Positions 24,828 to 34,325 of a DNA stretch of 64,000 nucleotides are shown here, in pieces (the stretch's first letter is position 1; each line of letters starts with the position of its first letter). Location: the NCBI GenBank assembly GCA_040217795.1, contig JBEHWK010000003.1, positions 1 to 64,000 on the forward strand, read 5' to 3'. The notes under the pieces are model-generated. The model did not search any database. It saw nothing but the letters and a program-made list of their open reading frames with translations, and was not told the DNA's origin. This stretch comes from Clostridium_T sp040217795 (lineage in GTDB: Bacteria > Bacillota > Clostridia > Clostridiales > Clostridiaceae). The position numbers were made by a program, and so were the translations under genes.

Positions 24828-24864
24828 AGCGTATAAGAGTGACGAAGTCACTCTTATACGCTAA
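24826..24864. repeat. 39-bp perfect palindrome (copy B of the GTGACGAAGTCAC element)
   Basis: Eighteen bases TTAGCGTATAAGAGTGAC (24826-24843), a GAA spacer, and the exact reverse complement (24847-24864). As RNA it would be a very stable hairpin with a 3-nt loop. Its core and right flank (18 bases) also occur at 3552. It separates zapA from the U32 gene. Confidence 0.8.
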
Positions 24865-24903
24865 AATTAATATGAAACCTAATAATTATAAACAGGAGAT
24901 GAA

Positions 24904-27234
24904 ATGATGAATAAAATAGAACTACTTGCGCCTGCCGGAAGCTTTGAAAGCCTTTATGCTGCGGTAAACAACGGTGCAGATGCAGTTTACCTCGGAGGGG
25001 ATAGATTCTCAGCAAGGGCATATGCCTCAAACTTTGATAAGGAAAATATAGAGAAGGCTGTAGATTATGCACATCTCTACGGACTTAAAATATATGTAAC
25101 AATAAATACTCTTATAAAAGAAGTGGAGATAGCTGAGGCTGTAAAATATGCTGAATTTTTATACAGAATCGGGGTAGATGCGCTTCTGATACAGGATTTA
25201 GGATTAATGAGAGCCATAAGGAAGGTTATTCCGGATTTCGAGCTTCATGCTTCCACTCAAATGACTGTACATAACCTGGAGGGAGCCCTGTTTCTCAAAG
25301 AACAGGGATTAAAAAGAATTGTTCTTTCAAGGGAGCTTTCTTTGAAAGAGATTAAATACATATCTGAAAATTTAGGTGTTGAAACTGAAATATTTGTACA
25401 TGGTGCTTTATGTGTCTGTTATTCAGGAATGTGTCTCATGAGTTCAATGATTGGTGGAAGAAGCGGTAACAGGGGAAGATGTGCTCAGAGCTGCAGATTG
25501 CCCTATACTTTAAAATCATTGAATGGCAATATGGAGTACAAAGGATATCTCTTAAGTCCAAAGGACATTTGCAGTGTGGATAATGTCGGGGATCTGATAG
25601 AGACAGGAACAAGTTCTTTAAAGATAGAAGGAAGAATGAAAAGGCCTGAGTATGTGGCAGGAGTAGTACGTGAATATAGAAAAGCCATTGATGAAGGGAA
25701 AAATCAGGAAGGTAAAAACATCCTTCTTAAGCTTTTTAACAGGGAAGGATTTTCAAAGGCGTATTTTTATAAAAATGAAGGCAAGGATATGATGGCATAT
25801 AAATTTCCTAAGAATACAGGTGTGCTTTTAGGAAAAGCAGGTGAAAACCTTGAAGTTTTGCTTCAGGAAGATCTGGCACTTAAGGATGGGATAAGAATAG
25901 GCGAGAAAGGTTTTGTAGTTTCAAAAATCCAGGTAGGCGGAGAAGTCAGAGAAAAGGCGTATAAAGGCGAAAAAGCTATTCTTTTTCCTAAGCAGTACAG
26001 CAAGGGGGATTATCTATACAAGACGGCAGATTCACTTTTGCTTAAGGATATGAGCCAGACTTACAGCAATATTTATGAGAAGAAAATAGGCTTAAATTGC
26101 AAAGTGAATTTTCAGGTTGGAAAGTGCCTAGAACTTTTAGTATTGTATAAAAATAAGCTTTTTTCAGTGACAGGAGAAGCAGTTCAAAAAGCAGAGAAAA
26201 GACCTTTGTCAAAAGAGCGGATTGAGGATGCTTTAACTAAGTCAGGAGACAGTCCGTTTAAGATAATAAATGTTGAGTTTCAAACATATGAGGATGGTTT
26301 TATGGCTATATCCTCACTTAATGAATCCAGGAGAAAAATTATTGAAGAAATAGAAGCATGTGAAATAAACAAGTATAAAAGAACAATTGAAATCAGGAAA
26401 AAAGAAACTAAAACCATATTTCCTGCATACGATGGTACTGCACCAGAGATGCTGTTTACTGCAAATACAAAAGAGCAGCTGGCAGCGCTTGTAAATGGGG
26501 GAGCAACAGATATCGGAGTTAATATATACAATAAAAAGGGAATTTTACTTGAGGATATAAAGGGAATAACTAACGCAGGTATCTACTTAAAACTTCCTAA
26601 TATAATAAAAAGTGAATATGATGCAGTTGTTAAGGAAATTGAGGAGAATTTTCCTCTGTTTAAAGGAATAATTACCTCAAACTTGGGAATAATAAGACAT
26701 TTTAAAGGTAAAATAAATTTAATCAGTGATTACAAAAGTAATATCTTTAATTCAGAGGCAGTTACATTTCTAAAGGAAAATCAAGTGTATCCATACCTGA
26801 GCCAGGAACTGAACAGAAAAGAGATAATGGATATTCTTGATAGAGTAAAGGGTGTTGGGATTTCAGTATATGGAAAGACTGAGGTAATGGTATCCGAATA
26901 TTGTCCTGTAGGTTCAACAGCAGGAGGAAAAGGAGCCGGCAGCAATTGTTCCATGCCTTGTGTAAATGATGAATTTATATTAAAAGACAGAATGAATAAG
27001 GATTTCAGAATATTCACAGATAAATTCTGCAGATCATACATATACAATTCAAGCATACTGAATTTGATAGGTGAGATAAACTCACTTAAGGAAAAAGGAG
27101 TCACAAGCTTCAGATTTGATTTTATTGATGAAACAGGAGAAGACGTTTCGAATATACTAAAATCTATAGATGATAGTTCTTATACCCCAAAAGGAGAATA
27201 TACCAAAGGCCATTATAAAAGAGGGGTTGAATAA
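24904..27234 (+). CDS. U32 family protein, long form (RlhA-like, with DUF3656)
   Basis: 776 residues (775 if the second ATG, 24907, is used; the GGAG at 24895-24898 suits either). The N-terminal half is a peptidase U32 domain: ELLAPAGSFESLYAAVNNGADAV at the start in pieces (ELLAPAGSFESL, GADAVYLGG) and the Cys-rich cluster FVHGALCVCYSGMC near 170, with RGRCAQSCR. The C-terminal half fits DUF3656 and ends with a second U32-type section. Long U32 proteins of this kind include E. coli RlhA, which hydroxylates C2501 of 23S rRNA, so an RNA-modification role is more likely than proteolysis. It is followed 12 bp later by mutS2. Confidence 0.85.
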   Translation: MMNKIELLAPAGSFESLYAAVNNGADAVYLGGDRFSARAYASNFDKENIEKAVDYAHLYGLKIYVTINTLIKEVEIAEAVKYAEFLYRIGVDALLIQDLGLMRAIRKVIPDFELHASTQMTVHNLEGALFLKEQGLKRIVLSRELSLKEIKYISENLGVETEIFVHGALCVCYSGMCLMSSMIGGRSGNRGRCAQSCRLPYTLKSLNGNMEYKGYLLSPKDICSVDNVGDLIETGTSSLKIEGRMKRPEYVAGVVREYRKAIDEGKNQEGKNILLKLFNREGFSKAYFYKNEGKDMMAYKFPKNTGVLLGKAGENLEVLLQEDLALKDGIRIGEKGFVVSKIQVGGEVREKAYKGEKAILFPKQYSKGDYLYKTADSLLLKDMSQTYSNIYEKKIGLNCKVNFQVGKCLELLVLYKNKLFSVTGEAVQKAEKRPLSKERIEDALTKSGDSPFKIINVEFQTYEDGFMAISSLNESRRKIIEEIEACEINKYKRTIEIRKKETKTIFPAYDGTAPEMLFTANTKEQLAALVNGGATDIGVNIYNKKGILLEDIKGITNAGIYLKLPNIIKSEYDAVVKEIEENFPLFKGIITSNLGIIRHFKGKINLISDYKSNIFNSEAVTFLKENQVYPYLSQELNRKEIMDILDRVKGVGISVYGKTEVMVSEYCPVGSTAGGKGAGSNCSMPCVNDEFILKDRMNKDFRIFTDKFCRSYIYNSSILNLIGEINSLKEKGVTSFRFDFIDETGEDVSNILKSIDDSSYTPKGEYTKGHYKRGVE

Positions 27235-27246
27235 AAGGAGTTAAGA

Positions 27247-29604
27247 ATGAAAGAAAGATCATTACGAGTTTTGGAATTTAATAAGGTTAAAGATAAATTA
27301 AAGGAATATGCAATTATCGGAGCTTCAAGGGAAATGATAAATGACTTGAAGCCTTACGAAAATATATATGACATACGCGAGCACATTCAGGAAACAAAAG
27401 AGGCTGTACATTTGCTTGTCACTAAAGGAAATCCTCCTTTTGAAGGGTTTTATGATGTAAGGGACGGAATATCCAGAGCAGCTAAAGGAGGAACATTAAA
27501 TCCTGAACAGCTGCTCAGGATTGCGAAAATGCTAAAGTCTTCAAGAAACTTTGTTGAATATGTGAAACGTAAAGAGGAAGAAGAAGCGCATAAAATATTG
27601 GAGGAGATATGTGAAGGGATAACTCCTTTAAAGAATGTGGAAGATCAGATATACAATGCAATCATTTCTGAAGATGAAGTGGCAGACAGGGCAAGTGCTG
27701 CATTACATAGTATAAGAAGATCTTTAAAAGAAAAGAATTCTTCCATAAGAGAAAAAGTAGGATCACTGATAAGAGAAAATTCAAAATATCTTCAGGACAA
27801 TCTTTACAGCATGAGGGGTGACAGGTATGTTATTCCTGTAAAAGCCGAATATAAAGGGCAGGTGCATGGATTAATCCACGACCAGAGTTCTTCCGGTGCG
27901 ACATTATTCATCGAGCCCATGAGCCTGGTTAACTTAAATAATGAAATAAAAGAGCTTACGCTTAAAGAGAAGGCAGAGATTGAAAGAATATTAAACGCCC
28001 TTTCGGGTATGATATACAACAATAGGACTGATGTAAAAAGAAATATGGATATAATGATAGAACTGGATTTCATATTTGCAAAGGCAAAGTATGGAAGTTC
28101 AATAAGAGGATCAGCTCCTATAGTCAATGAGGATGGAGCATTCCATATAGTACAAGGAAGGCATCCGCTTATTGATGAGAGGAAAGTAGTGCCTTCAACC
28201 TCTTATTTAGGAGGAGAATTTACATCACTTATCATTACAGGGCCAAATACAGGTGGAAAAACTGTTACATTAAAGACTATAGGGTTGATTCATCTTATGG
28301 GAATGAGTGGCCTTCTGATACCTGCTGAAGAAAATTCATGCATAAGCATTTATAAAAACATATATGCTGATATTGGTGATGAGCAAAGCATCGAACAAAG
28401 CCTTTCAACATTCTCTTCACATATGACCAATATAGTTGAGATAATAAATGAGGCATCTGAGGATTCACTGGTATTATTCGATGAATTGGGGGCAGGGACA
28501 GATCCCACAGAAGGAGCAGCTCTTGCAATATCAATATTAGAATGCCTGAGGCAGAGAGGAAGTAAAATTGTTGCCACTACCCATTACAGTGAACTTAAAG
28601 CCTATGCACTTAAGACTGAAGGAGTGGAAAATGCTTCTGTGGAGTTTGATGTAGAGACCTTGAAACCTACCTATAAGCTGTTGATTGGAATACCTGGAAA
28701 ATCCAATGCATTTGAAATATCAAGAAAACTTGGTCTGGATGAAAAAATTATTCGTAATTCAAGAGAGTTAATCTCCTCAGAATCTCTTCAATTTGAAGAT
28801 ATTATTCAAAATTTGCAGGAAAAGAGAATAAAGGCAGAGGAGGAAGCAATGAAAGCTGCCGCATTAAGAGCGGAGGCTGAAAAACTGAGGGATAAATATA
28901 ACAGTAAGCTGGAATCTTTGGAGAAAATGAGAGAAAATGCATTTGTTGAAGCCAGAAGGGAAGCTAAGGAACTTTTAAGGGATGCAAAAGAGCAGGCAGA
29001 TGAAATACTCAAAAGTATGAGAGAGCTTGAAAGAGCAGGAGGCTCTTCAGAAGTAAGGAGAAAGCTTGAAGAGGAAAGAAGCAGGCTAAGAAACAAACTG
29101 GAAAATGTTGAAGCGAAAGCATCCTCTCAAAGTAAAAGCACCGGAAAAGAGATTACTGAAGTAAAGCTGGGAATGGAAGCATTTTTACCATCTTTGAACC
29201 AAAAGGTAATAATCATTTCTCAGCCGGACAGCAAAGGTGAAGTTAAGGTAGAAGCGGGAATAATGAAAATAAACGTAAAACTTAAGGACTTAGTTGCATC
29301 AGGAAATACTAAAGAAGAAAAGAAAAAAGTTAAGAAAACGGTAAATCTCAATCTGAAAGCAGTAAGTTCTTCTGTGGATCTGAGAGGAATGGATTCGGAA
29401 GAGGCATGTTATACAGCTGATAAATATCTTGATGAAGCTTATATGGCTGGTCTAGGGGAGGTTTCACTGATTCATGGCAAGGGAACCGGAGTCCTGAGAA
29501 AGTCAATAAATGACATGTTGAAACATCATCCTCATGTTAAACAATATCGTTTGGGTGAATATGGAGAAGGCGGAACAGGAGTTACTGTGGTAAAGCTTAA
29601 GTAG
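27247..29604 (+). CDS. mutS2: Endonuclease/ATPase MutS2
   Basis: 785 residues, full length. It lacks the mismatch-recognition domain of MutS and has the core/lever domains (about 1-310), the ATPase with Walker A TGPNTGGKTVTLKT (near 333) and Walker B LVLFDELGAGTDP (near 408), a long coiled-coil region (about 515-640), and a C-terminal Smr nuclease domain beginning VDLRGMDSEEA (near 706) with HGKGTGVLR. In Firmicutes MutS2 acts on recombination intermediates and on collided ribosomes. AAAAGGAG precedes the ATG; it lies in an operon with the U32 gene. Confidence 0.96.
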   Translation: MKERSLRVLEFNKVKDKLKEYAIIGASREMINDLKPYENIYDIREHIQETKEAVHLLVTKGNPPFEGFYDVRDGISRAAKGGTLNPEQLLRIAKMLKSSRNFVEYVKRKEEEEAHKILEEICEGITPLKNVEDQIYNAIISEDEVADRASAALHSIRRSLKEKNSSIREKVGSLIRENSKYLQDNLYSMRGDRYVIPVKAEYKGQVHGLIHDQSSSGATLFIEPMSLVNLNNEIKELTLKEKAEIERILNALSGMIYNNRTDVKRNMDIMIELDFIFAKAKYGSSIRGSAPIVNEDGAFHIVQGRHPLIDERKVVPSTSYLGGEFTSLIITGPNTGGKTVTLKTIGLIHLMGMSGLLIPAEENSCISIYKNIYADIGDEQSIEQSLSTFSSHMTNIVEIINEASEDSLVLFDELGAGTDPTEGAALAISILECLRQRGSKIVATTHYSELKAYALKTEGVENASVEFDVETLKPTYKLLIGIPGKSNAFEISRKLGLDEKIIRNSRELISSESLQFEDIIQNLQEKRIKAEEEAMKAAALRAEAEKLRDKYNSKLESLEKMRENAFVEARREAKELLRDAKEQADEILKSMRELERAGGSSEVRRKLEEERSRLRNKLENVEAKASSQSKSTGKEITEVKLGMEAFLPSLNQKVIIISQPDSKGEVKVEAGIMKINVKLKDLVASGNTKEEKKKVKKTVNLNLKAVSSSVDLRGMDSEEACYTADKYLDEAYMAGLGEVSLIHGKGTGVLRKSINDMLKHHPHVKQYRLGEYGEGGTGVTVVKLK

Positions 29605-29617
29605 GAAGTGATGAAAG

Positions 29618-30046
29618 GTGATTTTGATTAGTGCCTGTTTAGTTGGTGTCAATTGCAAGTATACTGGAGATAATAATCTTAATGAGAAAATATTGAGCCT
29701 GTTTAAAGAAGGGAAGGCAATTATTGTCTGTCCGGAGCAGCTTGGGGGACTTACAACTCCCAGGATGGCTGCTGAAAGAACTGAATCGGGAAAAGTATTT
29801 ACCAGTGATGGGAAAGATGTGACTGAGAAGTTCCTGAAAGGGGCTGAAGAAACTCTTAAGATAGCAAAGATGCTGAATATTAACAAAGCAATTCTTAAAA
29901 AAAATTCCCCTTCATGCGGTTATGGGGAAGTATATAACGGTATGTTTGAAGGTATAAAAATAAGAGGAAATGGAGTTACTTCTGAATTATTAAGCAAAAA
30001 TGGGATGGTTATATTAAATGAAGATAATTTCAGTGATTATTTTTAA
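29618..30046 (+). CDS. DUF523 family protein
   Basis: 142 residues with the DUF523 pattern: ISACLVGVNCKYTG at the N-terminus, CPEQLGGL(T)TPR near 40-50 and NSPSCGYGEVYNG near 93-105. The conserved Cys residues (7, 13, 40 and 97 region) suggest a metal or iron-sulfur site. Function is not established; the C-terminal part of some relatives is fused to DUF1722. The best start is GTG 29618; ATG 29611 is in another frame. It starts 13 bp after mutS2 and ends the operon at a strong terminator. Confidence 0.88.
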   Translation: MILISACLVGVNCKYTGDNNLNEKILSLFKEGKAIIVCPEQLGGLTTPRMAAERTESGKVFTSDGKDVTEKFLKGAEETLKIAKMLNINKAILKKNSPSCGYGEVYNGMFEGIKIRGNGVTSELLSKNGMVILNEDNFSDYF

Positions 30047-30053
30047 ATAAAAG

Positions 30054-30116
30054 AGGCTGGTAAAAGTCCGGTGTGTGCTTTATATGCACCATGAATACGA
30101 CTTTTACCAGCCTTTA
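30054..30116. terminator. Bidirectional terminator between the DUF523 gene and speA
   Basis: AGGCTGGTAAAAGTC (30054-30068) pairs perfectly with GACTTTTACCAGCCT (30099-30113); a smaller GGTG/CACC hairpin is in the loop. It serves convergent genes. Confidence 0.85.
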
Positions 30117-30131
30117 TTATTTTGAAAAAAT

Positions 30132-31595
30132 TTATTCAGTCAAAACATTAATATGCTCCACTTTAGGGTCTTGTGTTCCTTGAACGTAAAGTCCTGCTCT
30201 TTTTAAATCCTTAATATAGTGAACTATTTCAGGCGTTATAATTTCACCAGGGCATAATACAGGAATTCCTGGTGGATATGCCATTAGGAATTCTCCGCTG
30301 ATTTCACCTATAGCTTCTCCTATAAGAAGGGATTTTTTTTCGGCATTGAATGCAACTCTTGGATTAACCTTCATTTCAGGTATTTCAGGTATGTCGAGAA
30401 AATCCGGTTTTTTATTATCCAATTCTATATGTGCCATTGAAATTTCTTTTAAAGCTGAGATTAAAGAATCAATACTCTCCTTTGTATCTCCGAAAGATCC
30501 TACAGCAAGTACATTATACAGGTCGGACATTTCAACCTGTATATGATGTTCCGTTGCAAGGTACCTTTCCAGCTCATATCCTGTGATTCCTAATTCTCTG
30601 CAATTTATTGTAAGTTTTGTAGGATCTAAGGCATAAACTCCTGGTTCACCTAAGATTTCTTCACCAAAACAGTATAATCCTTCAATTTTGTTTATCTCAT
30701 TTCTTGCATAATTGCACAGCTCGATGGTTTTATCCATTAAATCCTTACCCTGTAAGGCAATCTGCTTTCTTGCACAATCTAAACTTGCCATTAAAATGTA
30801 TGACGGTGAGGTGGTATGAAGTAAATTCAATACCTGTTGAACCCTTTTAGGATTTATATATTTACTTTTTACATGAAGCAGTGAGCCTTGAGTAAGAGCT
30901 CCGATAATTTTATGGGTGCTTTGTGCACAGATATCAGCTCCAGCTTCGATGGCTGACATAGGTAACTTATTGTTAAAACCTAAATGAGGACCATGAGCTT
31001 CATCTACAATAAGTGGTATTCCATGATTATGAACTATATCACAGATTCTTTTAATATCAGTAGAAACACCATAATATGTAGGATTTATTATAAGAACAGC
31101 TTTTGCTTCAGGGTGTTCATTCAGAGCTTTTTCAACCACTTCAGGAGTTACGCCTTGAGCTATGCCTAATCTCCTGTCAAGTTCCGGTGTCATGAATATA
31201 GGTGTTGCTCCGCTTAAAATTATCCCTGAAGTAACTGATTTGTGAACATTTCTGGGTATTAATATCTTATCACCATCGCCTACTACAGAAAGTATCATAG
31301 CCTGAATAGCTCCAGAAGTTCCATGAATGGAGAAGAATGATGCATCTGCACCATATGCGTCTGCTGCTAATTCCTGCGCTTTTTTTATTGGACCTGTAGG
31401 ATGATGCAGTGAATCTACCATTTTGAATACAGTAACGTCTATTTTAAAGGCGTTTTCTCCTATAAATTCTTTAAAAGATTCTTCAGCACCTACTCCTTTT
31501 TTATGGCCTGGTACATGAAATGGGATAGTCTTGTTATTTACGTACTCCATAAGAGCACTGAATAATGGGGTTTCATGTTGGTTTAATCTGTACAT
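30132..31595 (-). CDS. speA: Orn/Lys/Arg decarboxylase family, probable arginine decarboxylase
   Basis: 487 residues, the size and layout of Bacillus SpeA, without the N-terminal wing domain of the inducible enterobacterial enzymes. Seen: HETPLFSALMEY, FHVPGHKKG (26-34), SIHGTSGAIQAM (89-100), DEAHG (198-202; Asp binds the PLP ring) and K229 in STHKIIGAL, the PLP lysine. It makes agmatine from arginine for polyamine synthesis; lysine or ornithine specificity cannot be excluded. It is a lone minus-strand gene with AAAGGAG before the ATG. No speE or speB is adjacent. Confidence 0.8.
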   Translation of the reverse strand: MYRLNQHETPLFSALMEYVNNKTIPFHVPGHKKGVGAEESFKEFIGENAFKIDVTVFKMVDSLHHPTGPIKKAQELAADAYGADASFFSIHGTSGAIQAMILSVVGDGDKILIPRNVHKSVTSGIILSGATPIFMTPELDRRLGIAQGVTPEVVEKALNEHPEAKAVLIINPTYYGVSTDIKRICDIVHNHGIPLIVDEAHGPHLGFNNKLPMSAIEAGADICAQSTHKIIGALTQGSLLHVKSKYINPKRVQQVLNLLHTTSPSYILMASLDCARKQIALQGKDLMDKTIELCNYARNEINKIEGLYCFGEEILGEPGVYALDPTKLTINCRELGITGYELERYLATEHHIQVEMSDLYNVLAVGSFGDTKESIDSLISALKEISMAHIELDNKKPDFLDIPEIPEMKVNPRVAFNAEKKSLLIGEAIGEISGEFLMAYPPGIPVLCPGEIITPEIVHYIKDLKRAGLYVQGTQDPKVEHINVLTE

Positions 31596-31731
31596 ATCAA
31601 ACTCCTTTGTAATTAAATATTTTCAAAGCAATACTATTATATTCGAGTACAATACGCATTTCAATATAAAGCATGTAAAGATTGAATAAAAATTTTGCAA
31701 ATGGTAATAATAGTCACCAGGAGGTGATGAT

Positions 31732-32331
31732 GTGGAAATTTCGATGAGAGAAAAAACCGCGGGGCATAATGGTAATAAAGTAAGGAGAAGGGGCAGTATA
31801 CCTGGTGTCTTATATGGAAAAGGACTTCAAAATATAATGTTTGAAGTTTCTGAATTGGAACTGAATGAAGAAATTCATAAGAAAGGTGAACATGGATTTT
31901 TAGAAACAAGTTTTATGGGAGAAATTCATAAAACTATCGTGAAAGAAGTACAGAGGGATCCCTTAAGCAGAAAGATTATTCATATTGATTTAGAAGATAT
32001 TAAAGGGGATAAAGAAGTAACTTCCAATGTGCCTATAAATTTTATCGGAGAGGAATCAATAGGGAAAACCGGTGCAGTTCTGCAGAAAGAAAAAAAATCT
32101 CTTAAAGTAAGATGTACTCCTGAGAAATTACCTAAAACAATAAATCTCAATATTACAGGAGCACAAGTCGGATCTGTATTTAAGATCAGTGATATAGAGG
32201 CCGGGGAAGAAATTTCAATCATTGATAATCTAGAAACTGTTATAGCTGCTGTAAGCTATGAAAAAAAGACAATATCTATTGACATGGAATTAAAAGAAGA
32301 AGAAATAAGAGAAAAGAGAGAAACCAGATAA
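31732..32331 (+). CDS. ctc: 50S ribosomal protein L25/Ctc
   Basis: 199 residues: an L25 domain (about 1-95; RRRGSIPGVLYGKGL and RDPLSRKIIHIDL) that binds 5S rRNA, and a C-terminal beta (TL5-type) domain (about 96-185, with INFIGEESIGKTGAVL and LNITGAQVGSVFKISDI). The start is GTG 31732 with an excellent AGGAGGTGAT. An internal in-frame ATG at 31744 is not preceded by a ribosome binding site. It stands alone between two terminators and is divergent from speA. Confidence 0.92.
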   Translation: MEISMREKTAGHNGNKVRRRGSIPGVLYGKGLQNIMFEVSELELNEEIHKKGEHGFLETSFMGEIHKTIVKEVQRDPLSRKIIHIDLEDIKGDKEVTSNVPINFIGEESIGKTGAVLQKEKKSLKVRCTPEKLPKTINLNITGAQVGSVFKISDIEAGEEISIIDNLETVIAAVSYEKKTISIDMELKEEEIREKRETR

Positions 32332-32343
32332 ACAGAATATTTT

Positions 32344-32387
32344 AAAGTAAGAGTCATAGGAAATATCCTTCAACTCTTACTTTTTTT
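32344..32387 (+). terminator. Terminator after ctc
   Basis: AAAGTAAGAGT (32344-32354) pairs with ACTCTTACTTT (32373-32383), with an inner AGGA/TCCT pair, and a T run. Confidence 0.88.
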
Positions 32388-32527
32388 ACACAAATTTGCT
32401 AAAATACTCCGTATTATTGTTTTTTTTTCAATATTTTATGTAAAAATATTGAAAAATTTCGTAAAATGTATTTTCAGTTTTTAAAAATATGTATATAATA
32501 GAGAGGTATAAGAATGGAGGGGTTAAT

Positions 32528-34261
32528 ATGGAATACAAACAAAAATATCAAGAATGGCTTGATTCGCATATTATAGAGGATGAGGTTAAGAATGAATTAA
32601 AGTCATTGACAGATCAGAAAGAAATTGAAGACAGGTTTTATAAAGAACTGGAATTTGGAACAGGCGGATTAAGAGGGGTTATCGGTTATGGTAGCAACAG
32701 AATGAATATATATACCGTGGGTAAGGCAACTCAAGGTTTCGCTGATTATTTGAATGACAGGTACAAAGATGCAGGTGCTTCAGTAGCTATTGCATATGAC
32801 TCAAGAAATATGTCAAAGGAATTTGCGAAGGCTACAGCTCTTACACTTTGCGGAAATGGTATAAAAGTATATTTATTTGAAAGTTTAAGACCAACACCTA
32901 TGCTGTCTTTTGCGGTTAGACATTTAGGATGTGCAGGAGGAGTAGTTATTACAGCTTCACATAATCCTAAACAATATAATGGATACAAGGCTTACGGACC
33001 GGATGGTGGACAACTTACTGATGATGATGCAGACAATGTATTAAGATTTGTAAGCAAAGTAGATTCATTTGATAAAATTAAATCATTGGATGAAAAAGAT
33101 GCAATCGAAAAAGGATTGCTTAATTATATAGGTGAAGAAGTTGATAAGGCATATATAGATGCGATTAAATCTTCAACAATAAGAAAAGAATTAGTGGCAG
33201 AAAAAGCAAAAGATTTAAAAATAATATATACACCTATTCATGGTTCAGGAAATGTTCCGGTAAGAAGAGTTTTAAATGAATTAGGATATGAAAATATAAA
33301 TGTAGTTAAAGAGCAGGAACTTCCAGATGGGAATTTCCCAACTGCACCTTATCCAAATCCTGAAGACCCTAAAGTGTTTAAATTAGCTTTAGAAATGGCA
33401 AAGACAGTAAATCCGGATATTATTTTCGGAACTGATCCTGATGCTGACAGAATCGGAGTGGTTGTTAAGGACAGTTTAGGACAATACAAGGTATTGACAG
33501 GAAACCAGACAGGTATGCTTCTTACAAAGTATATTCTTTCTTCACTTAAAGAAAGAAATGAGCTGCCTGACAATGGCGTGGTTATCAAGACAATAGTAAC
33601 AACAGAATCAGCAGCAAATATAGCTAAAAGCTATGGTGTAGAATTAATAAACGTTCTTACAGGATTTAAATATATCGGAGAAAAAATGACTCAGTTCCAA
33701 AAAGATCACAGTAAAAAATATCTCTTTGGATTTGAGGAAAGTTATGGATACCTGGCTGGTGAACATGCAAGAGACAAGGATGCGGTTGTAGCGGCAATGC
33801 TTATCTCAGAGATGACTCTGTATTATAAAGAAAAAGGAATGAGTTTGTATGATGCTCTTGTAGATATCTATGATGAATACGGATATTTCCTAGAAACATT
33901 AGTATCATTTGAATTACAGGGTAAAGAAGGTCAGGAAAAGATAGCAAAATGCATAGAAAGCCTGAGAGAAAAAGATTTTGAAGAATTAAATGGAGTGAAA
34001 CTTGCTCTTAAAGAAGACTATAAACTGGGAATCCAAAAAGATTTAATAAATAAAACACAAAAGACTATTGATTTACCTACATCAAATGTATTAAAATTTA
34101 TATTTGAGGATGAATCATGGTTTGTTGTAAGACCTTCCGGTACTGAGCCTAAAATGAAACTTTATGCTGCAGTTAAAGGAAGCTCTGTAAAAGATTCAGA
34201 AAGTAAAGTTGAGAGTTTTAAAGAAGCTCTTACAAAACTTATTAATGAAAATCTAAAATAA
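32528..34261 (+). CDS. pgcA: Phosphoglucomutase/phosphomannomutase (alpha-D-phosphohexomutase)
   Basis: 577 residues, the size of Bacillus PgcA. It interconverts alpha-glucose-1-phosphate and glucose-6-phosphate, linking glycolysis to nucleotide-sugar and glycogen synthesis. Four family signatures: phosphoserine S144 in ITASHNPKQYNGYK, the Mg2+ loop DPDADRIGV near 310, the sugar loop GFEESYGYLAG near 400 and the phosphate site RPSGTEPKMKLY near 540. The start is ATG 32528 after GGAGGGG; an in-frame ATG at 32489 lies upstream of that site. A TATAAT is at 32494-32499 with a poor -35. It is monocistronic. Confidence 0.93.
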   Translation: MEYKQKYQEWLDSHIIEDEVKNELKSLTDQKEIEDRFYKELEFGTGGLRGVIGYGSNRMNIYTVGKATQGFADYLNDRYKDAGASVAIAYDSRNMSKEFAKATALTLCGNGIKVYLFESLRPTPMLSFAVRHLGCAGGVVITASHNPKQYNGYKAYGPDGGQLTDDDADNVLRFVSKVDSFDKIKSLDEKDAIEKGLLNYIGEEVDKAYIDAIKSSTIRKELVAEKAKDLKIIYTPIHGSGNVPVRRVLNELGYENINVVKEQELPDGNFPTAPYPNPEDPKVFKLALEMAKTVNPDIIFGTDPDADRIGVVVKDSLGQYKVLTGNQTGMLLTKYILSSLKERNELPDNGVVIKTIVTTESAANIAKSYGVELINVLTGFKYIGEKMTQFQKDHSKKYLFGFEESYGYLAGEHARDKDAVVAAMLISEMTLYYKEKGMSLYDALVDIYDEYGYFLETLVSFELQGKEGQEKIAKCIESLREKDFEELNGVKLALKEDYKLGIQKDLINKTQKTIDLPTSNVLKFIFEDESWFVVRPSGTEPKMKLYAAVKGSSVKDSESKVESFKEALTKLINENLK

Positions 34262-34267
34262 TTGATA

Positions 34268-34306
34268 TAAAGCTATCATCCTATGATGATAGCTTTAAGT
34301 TTTTTT
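34268..34306 (+). terminator. Terminator after the phosphohexomutase gene
   Basis: TAAAGCTATCATC (34268-34280) pairs with GATGATAGCTTTA (34285-34297), followed by TTTTTTT. Confidence 0.9.
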
Positions 34307-34325
34307 ATGAAAAGGAGAATGTTAT

